Source: Bog-756 sp963734395 (GTDB lineage: Bacteria; Actinomycetota; Acidimicrobiia; Acidimicrobiales; RAAP-2). From it: DNA of 64,000 nucleotides. The notes below the pieces were generated by a model. It was not told the DNA's origin. It made no database searches and worked only from the letters and a program-made list of their open reading frames with translations. Shown here in pieces: positions 17,071 through 26,279 of this stretch; positions within the stretch are counted from its first letter, which is position 1; each line of letters opens with the position of its first letter. The stretch spans positions 186,001 to 250,000 of the forward strand of contig CAVTGY010000004.1 of NCBI GenBank assembly GCA_963734395.1, written 5' to 3'. The position numbers and the translations under genes are program-made.

Positions 17071-17882
17071 GCCGTCGAGTGTCCCCTCGGCCATCGACGG
17101 CGTCTGCTTTCGGCTCGGCCTCCCTGTGGATCGTGGACCTGGACGGCGTGGTGTGGCTGTCCGGCGAGCCGATCGGCGAAGTCGGCAAAGCCATCGCCGC
17201 ACTTCGCGCCCGGGGTGTGCGGGTGGTCTTTGCTACCAACAATTCCGCGCCGACCACCGCGGAACTACTGGGCCGGCTCGAACGCCTGGGCGTGATCGGG
17301 TCCGCCGACGATCTGGTCTCATCGGCCGGAGCGGCGGCGTCACTCCTGGACCCCGGCCAGGCGGTCCGGGTGTTGGCCGGGGAAGGCGTCCTCGAGGCAC
17401 TGGAGCGGCGCGGGGTGACCGTCGTGTCGGGCGATGATGTCGAGGCGGCCATCGTGGGGTGGAGCCGGTCCTTCGATTTCGACAGTCTGGCCGCCATCGC
17501 GTCGGCGGCGCGCCGGTCAGGCCGTCTGATCGGGACCAACCAGGACCCGGTCCACCCCACGCCGACTGGACTGCAGCCCGGCTCGGGTGCTCTCCTGGCC
17601 GCGGTGGCCACCGCGTCCGGCGTCCGGCCGGAGATCGCGGGAAAGCCCCACGAGCCGATGGCCGCCCTGATGAGGAGCGCCTTCGGATTCGAGGTCGGGG
17701 ACCGCTCGGTGGTGATGATCGGCGATCAGCCGGGCACCGACGGACGGTTGGCCGAGCGACTCGGGATACCGTTCGGCCTGGTGGATTCCGGCGTGACTCC
17801 GGCTGGCGCCGACGGGTTCGACACGCCGGTGGCCATCCGGTCGACGGATCTGGTGACCCTGGTCGGGGAGGTCCTGGTCTGA
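17067..17882 (+). CDS. HAD-superfamily IIA (NagD-like) phosphatase
   Basis: The 271-residue protein has the HAD motifs with the IIA cap pattern: IVDLDGVVW (nucleophile and acid Asp), ATNNSAPT, GKPHEPM (Lys) and VMIGDQPGTDG (two Asp for Mg). Relatives hydrolyse small phosphates such as 4-nitrophenyl phosphate, glycerol phosphate or phosphoglycolate. The GTG start at 17067 shares bases with the desaturase stop (GTGA), so coupling is likely. A HAD gene two places before tlyA is part of the usual actinobacterial order, and that order holds here. Confidence 0.9.
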   Translation: MSRRVSPRPSTASAFGSASLWIVDLDGVVWLSGEPIGEVGKAIAALRARGVRVVFATNNSAPTTAELLGRLERLGVIGSADDLVSSAGAAASLLDPGQAVRVLAGEGVLEALERRGVTVVSGDDVEAAIVGWSRSFDFDSLAAIASAARRSGRLIGTNQDPVHPTPTGLQPGSGALLAAVATASGVRPEIAGKPHEPMAALMRSAFGFEVGDRSVVMIGDQPGTDGRLAERLGIPFGLVDSGVTPAGADGFDTPVAIRSTDLVTLVGEVLV

Positions 17883-17934
17883 CCCTGGACAAAGGGCTTG
17901 GAGGCGGCCGACAGGGCCGTTAGGGTGGACACAC

Positions 17935-18453
17935 ATGGTCGACCGGGACGCATTTCAGAGGTACATCGACGCCGGCGTTGCCTTCACCAACATCACCCGC
18001 AGCAAGGCCGAGGAACTGGTGCAGGAGCTGGTCCAGAGTGGCGAATTCCGGAGCGACGACGCCCGGGCCAAAGTCGAGGAGCTCATCGAACGAAGCCGCA
18101 AGGGTCGTGAGGCGCTGGTGATCCAGGTGCGACGCGAGGTGTCTCACCAATTGGAGGGCATGGGGATCACCAACGTCGAAGACCTGGCCAAGCAAGTCTC
18201 ATCGCTCCTCGCACGAACCGCAGAAGCGGGCAGAGCAGCCAGTACCGGAATGAAGAAGACCGCAGCCAAGAAATCTCCGGCGAAGAAGGCCGCCGCGCCA
18301 AAGAAGGCAACCGGCAAGAAGGCCGCGGCCAAGAAATCTCCGGCCCGGAAGTCCGCCGCGGCCAAGGCGGCAGTCAAGAAGCCATCCCCCAAGAAGGCGG
18401 CCACCAAGAAGGCCACGTCTGCCGGTACCCCCGGCCACCGGGCAGCGGACTGA
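17935..18453 (+). CDS. Phasin-like helical protein with histone-H1-like lysine-rich tail
   Basis: Residues 1-100 form a helical domain (AFQRYIDAGVAFTNITRSKAEELVQELV ... RREVSHQLEGMGI) like those of granule-associated/phasin-type proteins. From about residue 105 the chain becomes repeats of the AAKK, SPAKK and ARKS type, about 60 residues of low-complexity basic tail like histone H1 and actinobacterial HupB tails. So it may bind DNA through the tail and oligomerise through the helices; that is inference. It occupies the place of the small gene between the HAD phosphatase and tlyA in mycobacteria. Its stop overlaps the only in-frame tlyA start that would give a full S4 domain. Confidence 0.75.
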   Translation: MVDRDAFQRYIDAGVAFTNITRSKAEELVQELVQSGEFRSDDARAKVEELIERSRKGREALVIQVRREVSHQLEGMGITNVEDLAKQVSSLLARTAEAGRAASTGMKKTAAKKSPAKKAAAPKKATGKKAAAKKSPARKSAAAKAAVKKPSPKKAATKKATSAGTPGHRAAD

Positions 18454-19301
18454 GCCGCGCACCGCGCCGGCGCCTCGATCGGGTCCTCGTCGAGCGGGGA
18501 GTGGCCCGGAGTCGTCCACAAGCCGTGGAGCTGATCGAACAGGGGCGGGTGCTGGTCTCCGGATCGGTGGCCGACAAGCCCTCCCGGCTGGTGTCGAGCG
18601 CCGAACCCGTCGAGCTGTCCGGTGATCGCCCACGCTTCGTCAGTCGGGCCGGCGACAAGTTGCGCGCCGCACTGGACCGATTCGACATCGATCCCTCCGG
18701 TCAGCGAGCGCTCGATGCGGGGGCCTCGACCGGAGGGTTCACCGACTGCCTCCTCCAGGCCGGCGCCACGTCGGTCATCGCCGTCGACGTGGGCCACGGT
18801 CAGCTGGACCAGCGACTTCGCCACGACCCCCGGGTGACCAGCCACGAGCGCCTGGATATCCGCCAGGTGAGCCTGGCCACGGTGGGAGGCACGCCGGTCG
18901 ATCTGGTCACCGCCGATCTGTCGTTCATCTCGGTGGTCCGAGCCGTTCCGGTTCTCCTGGGCGAGGTGGCCTCGCCGGGGGCCTCCGTGGTGATCCTGGT
19001 CAAGCCGCAGTTCGAGGCAGGAAGGATCGAGGCGTCCCGGGCCAGAGGCGTGATCCGCGACCCCGAAGTGCATCGACGGACCCTGGGCGAGGTGGCAGAC
19101 GCGCTCGGCAGCTCCGGAGCAGTCATCATGGGGGCCATGCCCTCGCCAATCCGCGGCTCCACCGGCAACATCGAGTTCCTCCTCCACGCCCGCACCCCGG
19201 GTCCGTCCTCCGGGCGGGCAGGTCCGACCGACCCACCACCGGGCGGTCCATCCCTGGTCGACGCCGCGATTGCCGAAGCGCATCACGGGCCGAGGGCCTA
19301 G
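18450..19301 (+). CDS. tlyA: TlyA-type 16S/23S rRNA 2'-O-methyltransferase
   Basis: TlyA methylates the ribose of 16S and 23S rRNA and in mycobacteria sets capreomycin sensitivity. The protein has an N-terminal S4 RNA-binding domain (RRRLDRVLVERG ... RPQAVELIEQGRVLVSG) and a Rossmann methyltransferase domain (ALDAGASTGGFTDCLLQAGA, VDVGHGQL, ADLSFISV, KPQFE). The frame has no ATG, GTG or TTG early enough for the whole S4 domain. The only candidate is CTG 18450, which overlaps the previous stop as CTGA. The first standard start, GTG 18501, cuts about 17 residues off the S4 domain. The long C-terminal tail rich in Pro and Gly is variable in the family. Confidence 0.88.
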   Translation: MSRAPRRRLDRVLVERGVARSRPQAVELIEQGRVLVSGSVADKPSRLVSSAEPVELSGDRPRFVSRAGDKLRAALDRFDIDPSGQRALDAGASTGGFTDCLLQAGATSVIAVDVGHGQLDQRLRHDPRVTSHERLDIRQVSLATVGGTPVDLVTADLSFISVVRAVPVLLGEVASPGASVVILVKPQFEAGRIEASRARGVIRDPEVHRRTLGEVADALGSSGAVIMGAMPSPIRGSTGNIEFLLHARTPGPSSGRAGPTDPPPGGPSLVDAAIAEAHHGPRA

Positions 19302-19308
19302 CGGGCCG

Positions 19309-20133
19309 ATGGCACGCATCGCGTTCTACATCGCATCGGGCCGGCCCGAAGCCACCCTGCTGGCCGAGCGGGCCACCGCCTGGTTGGCCGAGCGTGGCCA
19401 CACGGCAGCGCCGGCCCTCGGTTCTGACGGGTCGGTCTCCATCGACGGTGCCGAGCTGCTGGTGAGCCTGGGGGGAGACGGCACGCTGCTCCGTGCTGTC
19501 GAAGTGGCGCTGACCGCCGGCATCCCCGTCCTCGGCGTGAACATCGGCAGGCTCGGGTATCTGACCCCGGTGGAGCCGAAGGACCTCGAGAACGCACTCG
19601 GCCGTTTTCTGGAGGGTACCCATCAGGTGGAGGAGCGGATGACACTCGAAGTGACGGTCACCGATCCCGACGGCCGATCAGTCGCCCATCGCCGCGCCCT
19701 CAACGAGGCCAGCATCGAGAAGACGGTGCCCGGACATACCGTCCGGGTCGCGGCCATGATCGACGACCGACCGTTCGTGACCTACGCCGCCGACGGCCTG
19801 TTGGTGTCCACCCCGACCGGCTCGACCGCATACAACCTGTCGGCCCGAGGCCCGGTGCTCTCCCCCCGGCTCCGCGCCATGGTGGTGACACCGGTCTCCC
19901 CCCACATGATCTTCGACCGACCGCTGGTGCTCGAGCCCGACCAACGGGTGACGCTCGAGGTGCTCGAGCCCCGTGCGGCCGTGTTGGTGGTTGACGGGGT
20001 GACCGTGTCCACGCTCGTACCGGGTGCGACCGTCGAGTGTCGGGAGGGTGAGCAGCCGGCCCGTCTGGTCACCCTCGGTGCCCATGAGTTCCATGCCATC
20101 CTGCGGGCAAAATTCCATCTGGCCGATCGGTAG
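19309..20133 (+). CDS. nadK: NAD kinase
   Basis: This enzyme phosphorylates NAD to NADP using ATP or polyphosphate. The 274-residue chain has the diagnostic GGDGT in SLGGDGTLLRAV, GVNIGRLGYL, the catalytic NEASIEK segment, the GLLVSTPTGSTAYNLSARGP loop and a C-terminal SPH segment. ATG 19309 fits the family start (MARIAFYIASG); the longer frame overlaps tlyA without family sequence. It lies 7 bp after tlyA and 13 bp before recN, in the order known from mycobacteria and streptomycetes. Confidence 0.95.
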   Translation: MARIAFYIASGRPEATLLAERATAWLAERGHTAAPALGSDGSVSIDGAELLVSLGGDGTLLRAVEVALTAGIPVLGVNIGRLGYLTPVEPKDLENALGRFLEGTHQVEERMTLEVTVTDPDGRSVAHRRALNEASIEKTVPGHTVRVAAMIDDRPFVTYAADGLLVSTPTGSTAYNLSARGPVLSPRLRAMVVTPVSPHMIFDRPLVLEPDQRVTLEVLEPRAAVLVVDGVTVSTLVPGATVECREGEQPARLVTLGAHEFHAILRAKFHLADR

Positions 20134-20146
20134 GGAGTCGAGCACG

Positions 20147-21766
20147 ATGGGTCCTCTCCTGGTCGAGCTCCGAGTCCGCGACCTCGGGGTCATCGACGAC
20201 GTCACCGTCCGCTTGGGGAGGGGGACGGCCGCGCTCACCGGGGAGACCGGTGCCGGCAAGACCCTTCTGGTCGGCTCCCTCGGCCTCCTGCTCGGGGGTC
20301 GGGCCGACCCCTCGGTGGTCCGGGCGGGATCCAACGAGGCCCTGGTCGAGGGCCGGTTCGAGGTCGAGACCGGGGAAGAGGTGGTCGAGATCGTGTTGGC
20401 CCGTTCGGTGGCCCGAGCCGGACGCTCCCGGGCATGGATCGACGGACGGATGGCGTCGATCGGCGTGCTGTCCGAGACCGCCGCCGACCTGATCGAATTG
20501 CACGGCCAGCACCAGCAGCGGTTTCTGGTGCACCCGGACGCCCAACGTCGGGCGCTCGACCAATTCGACGACATCGACCTCTCCGACCTCGAAGCGGCCC
20601 GCTCCCGGCTGCGGACGTTGACCCAGGAGAGCGAGACGCTGGGCGGTGATGCCCACGAACGGTCCCGTGAGGTCGATCTCCTCAACTATCAGCTGGCGGA
20701 GATCGACCGCGCCTCCATCGACGACCTCGACGAGGACGGGCGGCTGGAGGTCGAGGAGGATCGGCTGGCCGCGGCTTCGGCGCACCGGCAGGCCGCGGCG
20801 GAGGCATTGGCCGCACTGTCCGGGTCGGAGGAGACCAGTGCGCTCGACCGCCTGGCCGAGGCCTCCGGAGCCCTGGCCGGTCGGGCCCCGCTGTCCGCGC
20901 TCGAGGGTAGGGTGCGCGCGGCGATGGCCGAGCTCGCCGACCTGATCACCGAGCTCCGATCGGTGGTCGAGGATTGGGATGACGATCCGGAACGCCTGGC
21001 CGAGGTCCGCTCCCGCCGGCAGCTGTTCCGCGAGCTCGAACGGAAGTACGGAGACGACCTGGCCGAGGTTCTCGCCTTCTCATCCCGCGCCCGACAGCGT
21101 CTGGTCACCATCGAGCGCGACCATCAGCGGGCCGCCACCCTGGACCGGGAGATCCGGGCCGCCCGCCTGCTGGTCGAGGAGGCCGAGTCCCGGGTCGCCG
21201 CGGCCCGCACGGCGGCCGCACCCCGCCTGGCCGCACAGATCCAGGCGACGTTGCGGAACCTGGCCATGCCCTCGGTGAAGTTCTCGATCACCGTCGCCGG
21301 ATCGGGAGCGGGCGACCAGGTGACCTTCCTGCTCGGGGCCAACGCCGGCGAGCCGCTCCAGCCCCTGGCCAAAGTGGCCTCCGGGGGGGAGCTGGCGCGG
21401 ACCATGTTGGCCATTCGTCTGGCCATCACCAACGCTTCGGGAGTCATGGTGTTCGACGAGGTCGACGCCGGGGTCGGCGGCACGGCGGCCACGGCGGTCG
21501 GAGCCGCGCTGGCCGAGCTCGGGCAACACGGTCAGGTGCTGGTGGTCACCCACCTGGCACAGGTGGCCGCCCAAGCCGACCGGCAGTTCGCGGTACGCAA
21601 GTCCGAACAGTCGGGGAGGACCTTCTCCGAAGTGGTCGAGCTCGACGACGAGGAACGGGTGGTCGAGGTCAGTCGGATGCTTTCGGGGCACCCCGACAGC
21701 GTGGCCGCTCAGCGCCACGCCAAAGAGCTTCTGCAACCGGCACCGGCTCCGATCTCGCAGCGATGA
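20147..21766 (+). CDS. recN: DNA repair protein RecN
   Basis: RecN is an SMC-like ATPase that acts early at double-strand breaks. The 539-residue protein has a Walker A motif GETGAGKT near residue 30, two coiled-coil arms about 150-390, then the ABC signature ASGGELARTMLAIR and Walker B VMVFDEVDAGVGG, followed by VTHLAQVAAQAD. ATG 20147 has GGGAG 9 bp upstream and gives the canonical opening LLVELRVRDLGVI. It follows nadK closely. With ku and ligD in the same window the organism has both recombinational and end-joining break repair. Confidence 0.95.
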   Translation: MGPLLVELRVRDLGVIDDVTVRLGRGTAALTGETGAGKTLLVGSLGLLLGGRADPSVVRAGSNEALVEGRFEVETGEEVVEIVLARSVARAGRSRAWIDGRMASIGVLSETAADLIELHGQHQQRFLVHPDAQRRALDQFDDIDLSDLEAARSRLRTLTQESETLGGDAHERSREVDLLNYQLAEIDRASIDDLDEDGRLEVEEDRLAAASAHRQAAAEALAALSGSEETSALDRLAEASGALAGRAPLSALEGRVRAAMAELADLITELRSVVEDWDDDPERLAEVRSRRQLFRELERKYGDDLAEVLAFSSRARQRLVTIERDHQRAATLDREIRAARLLVEEAESRVAAARTAAAPRLAAQIQATLRNLAMPSVKFSITVAGSGAGDQVTFLLGANAGEPLQPLAKVASGGELARTMLAIRLAITNASGVMVFDEVDAGVGGTAATAVGAALAELGQHGQVLVVTHLAQVAAQADRQFAVRKSEQSGRTFSEVVELDDEERVVEVSRMLSGHPDSVAAQRHAKELLQPAPAPISQR

Positions 21767-21919
21767 CCGAGGACCGGATGGTGAGATCCGCACGGTGTAC
21801 CCACCGATTCCGCTACCCTCGTTGGGTGCCTGACGTGGACGGCCCGCCGCAGCCTTCGGGAGACAGCCGGTGGCCCCGCAGTCGCCGGATTCCCATTCGG
21901 AACCAGGTTGGTCGGCCAG

Positions 21920-23599
<1,680 letters not shown>

Positions 23600-24200
23600 A
23601 TCGGGGGGCACCGGGAACCGAGCCGCCGACGGACCGTGGGACCTCCCACAGTTCCGGCCGATCAGTGAGTCGGTGGTCCACCGGGGCTGGTTGGTCACCT
23701 TCAACCGGGCCCGTTTCGTCGATCCCGACGGCGTGGCGTTCGACCGGGACATCGTGCGCCACCCGGGCGCGGTGGCCATGGTTGCGATCACCGATTCGGA
23801 CACGGTGATCCTGGTGCACCAGTATCGACCGGCACTCGATCGGTGGCTCCTCGAGATCCCCGCCGGTACCTGCGACGTCGACGGCGAGCCCGACGAGGCC
23901 ACCGCCCGTCGCGAGCTGGCCGAGGAGGCGGGGATGTCGGCGGGATCGCTCACCCTGCTCACCCGGTGCGCCATCACCCCGGGGTTCTGTGACGAAATCT
24001 CCTCGGTGTACCTGTGTACCGACCTCGCTCCGGTGCCGGTCGATCGACAGGGCACCGAGGAGCGCTTCATGAGGGTCGAGGAGGTGCCGCTCTCCGAGTT
24101 CGACACCATGGTGGATGCGGGGACCATCGTGGATGCCACCACCATCCTGGGCGTGGCGCTGGCCCGACGGCACCTGGATGAACGGCGCTGAGGAGCCGGG

Positions 24201-25133
24201 GTGACCCAACCTCTGTCGACCGGCGCCGAGGAGTACTTGTCCTGGCTGGCCGTGGAGAAGGGCAGGTCGCGCAACACGTTGGCCGCCTACCGACGGGACC
24301 TGGTGGTCTGGGAGGGCTGGGCCCGGGAGGCGGGCATCGATCCGGCCGGCGCCGGAACCGAGGCGATCGAGCTCCACCTCGCCGAGTTGCGGAGCCAGGG
24401 TCGCCACCCGGCGTCGATGGCCCGCTCGACGACCGCGCTCCGGGGGTTGTTCGGCTTCCTCACCGAGGAGGGGGTGCTCATCGTGGACCCCACGGCCGAT
24501 CTACGCTCGCCCCGCCTGCCCCGCCGGCTGCCCAAGGCCCTCGACGAGGAGGACGTGGTCAGACTGCTCGAGTCGGTGGCCGGGTCCGAGCCCGCCGACC
24601 TGCGCGATCGCGCCCTGCTCGAACTGCTGTACGGCACCGGGGCTCGCATCTCCGAAGTGGTCGGGCTCTCGCTCGGGGACCTCCAACGCGACGACGGTCT
24701 GCTCCGAGTGTTCGGCAAGGGGTCCAAGGAGCGCCTGGTCCCCCTCGGAGGCCCGGCCCGCCTGTCCCTCGAGCAGTGGCTGTCGCCCGCGGGGAGGCCG
24801 CTCCTCGCCCCCCAGCGCTGGAGGAGACGCCAGGATGCCGAGGCACTGTTCATCAACGCCCGCGGCAGTCGGCTGAGCCGTCAGGGGGCCTGGGCGGTGG
24901 TCACCGGCCGTGCCGAGCGGGTGGGACTCGGGCCCCAGGTCAGTCCGCACGTCCTCCGACACTCGTGCGCCAGCCACATGCTCGCCCACGGTGCCGATAT
25001 CCGGGTGGTCCAGGAGGTGCTCGGCCACGTCTCCATTTCCACCACCCAGCTCTACACCAAGCTGAGCCAGGACCACCTGCGTGCGTCCTACCAACGGGCA
25101 CACCCGCGGGCCACCCTGCCCCAGCTCAAGTAG
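24201..25133 (+). CDS. xerD: Tyrosine recombinase XerD
   Basis: XerD with XerC resolves chromosome dimers at dif during division. The 310-residue protein has the SAM-like N-terminal domain (YLSWLAVEKGRSRNTLAAYRRDL) and a full catalytic set: Arg in GTGARISEV, Lys in FGKGSKERLVPLG, HVLRHSCASHML (HxxR), LGHVSISTTQ (His) and the nucleophile Tyr in LYTKL. Start at GTG 24201, 9 bp after the Nudix stop. It is a core gene in syntenic position, unlike the island integrase at 43.8-45.0 kb. Confidence 0.94.
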   Translation: MTQPLSTGAEEYLSWLAVEKGRSRNTLAAYRRDLVVWEGWAREAGIDPAGAGTEAIELHLAELRSQGRHPASMARSTTALRGLFGFLTEEGVLIVDPTADLRSPRLPRRLPKALDEEDVVRLLESVAGSEPADLRDRALLELLYGTGARISEVVGLSLGDLQRDDGLLRVFGKGSKERLVPLGGPARLSLEQWLSPAGRPLLAPQRWRRRQDAEALFINARGSRLSRQGAWAVVTGRAERVGLGPQVSPHVLRHSCASHMLAHGADIRVVQEVLGHVSISTTQLYTKLSQDHLRASYQRAHPRATLPQLK

Positions 25134-25143
25134 GATCTTCACC

Positions 25144-25482
25144 GTGCCGAGCGATGCCCCCCCGATCGATTACCGCCAGCTCCTCGAAGACGAGCGGCGC
25201 CAACTCCAGTCGAAATTGGCGGAGCTCGGCTACGGCGAGGGTGGGGGATTGGACTACGACCCGAACTTCGCCGATTCGAGCCAGGTGACCGCCGAGCGCG
25301 GCGAGGCCGAGGTGCTCGCCGGCCAATTGCGGGAAACACTCGGCGAGGTGGCCCAGGCGATCGGACGGCTGGAGAACGGAAGCTACGGAAGCTGTGAGGT
25401 ATGTGGCGTGGCCGTCGAACCCGCTCGCCTCGAGGCGATGCCGGCCACCCGTTTCTGCATCAAGCACGCCAGCCGGCCCTGA
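25144..25482 (+). CDS. DksA/TraR-type zinc-finger protein
   Basis: The 112-residue protein starts at GTG 25144 and has a helical hairpin with coiled-coil character (DYRQLLEDERRQLQSKLAELG, then LRETLGEVAQAIGRLENG), followed by a zinc site SCEVCG ... TRFCIKH. The last ligand is His, not Cys, giving a CCCH rather than the usual C4 site. Actinobacterial members of this group bind RNA polymerase and modulate rRNA and stress transcription. The M50 peptidase gene starts 14 bp downstream. Confidence 0.85.
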   Translation: MPSDAPPIDYRQLLEDERRQLQSKLAELGYGEGGGLDYDPNFADSSQVTAERGEAEVLAGQLRETLGEVAQAIGRLENGSYGSCEVCGVAVEPARLEAMPATRFCIKHASRP

Positions 25483-25496
25483 TCGAGTCGGGGCGG

Positions 25497-26279
25497 ATGG
25501 GCTACGGGGGATACGGACCCGGCACCGGCGGCTTCAAGCCCCCCCGACGCCGATTCCAGCCCAGCCAACGGGCCATCATCATCGGTGCGGTGGGGGTGGC
25601 CCTGTTCATCGTCCTGATCAGGACCCACCGGATCACCCGGTTCGAGATCATCTACTTCTGCGTGCTCATCCCGTCGATCATCCTCCACGAGATCTCCCAC
25701 GGGGTGGTGGCCCTGGCCCTCGGGGACGACACCGCCAAACGAGCCGGCCGGCTCACCCTCAATCCGGCCAAGCACGTGGACCCGGTGGGCACCATTCTGG
25801 TCCCCGCCGTCCTCTCCCTCTCCGGTCTGGGAGCCTATGGATGGGCCAAGCCGGTGCCGGTCAGCACCAACCGTCTGCGTAGCCCGCGCAACCACACGGT
25901 CGTGGTCTCACTGGTCGGGCCCCTGACCAACTTCGCCCTGGCCGCGCTGTTCGGAGTGCTCTTCGCGCTGACCACACCACTGGCGATCCGCCAGGTCGTC
26001 CACTCTTACGGGGTCTACCCCCCGACGCTGTTCGGCCAGATCCTGTTCATCGCCGGCATCGCCAACATCGTGCTGGGCGTCTTCAACCTCATCCCGTGTC
26101 CGCCCCTCGACGGCGCCTCGGTCCTCGAGCGCTTCATCCCGGCCCGTTCCCTGCCCGAGTACTACCGGCTCCAACCGGCACTCATGTTCCTTCCCTTCGT
26201 CCTCATCTTGGTCTTTCACAACCAGTGGGGACAGCTGATCGACCACGTCATCAACTGGTGGTCGAGTCTGCTGGTGTGA
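25497..26279 (+). CDS. Site-2-protease-like membrane metalloprotease (M50)
   Basis: The 260-residue polytopic protein carries the zinc motif HEISH (HExxH) in the first conserved helix and NLIPCPPLDGA, the NPxxDG-like second site, in a later one. This is the short rhomboid-like M50B form without PDZ domain, common in bacteria. Substrates of such small members are mostly unknown; some cleave transmembrane regulators. The N-terminus is Gly-, Tyr- and Arg-rich (MGYGGYGPGTGG) and cytoplasmic. The stop overlaps the GTG start of the next membrane gene (GTGA). Confidence 0.88.
   Translation: MGYGGYGPGTGGFKPPRRRFQPSQRAIIIGAVGVALFIVLIRTHRITRFEIIYFCVLIPSIILHEISHGVVALALGDDTAKRAGRLTLNPAKHVDPVGTILVPAVLSLSGLGAYGWAKPVPVSTNRLRSPRNHTVVVSLVGPLTNFALAALFGVLFALTTPLAIRQVVHSYGVYPPTLFGQILFIAGIANIVLGVFNLIPCPPLDGASVLERFIPARSLPEYYRLQPALMFLPFVLILVFHNQWGQLIDHVINWWSSLLV

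Noticed and set aside
18241..18420. Tandem repeat in the phasin-like gene
   Set aside because: The AAG/GCC periodicity simply encodes the Lys/Ala tail and is not an independent DNA repeat.
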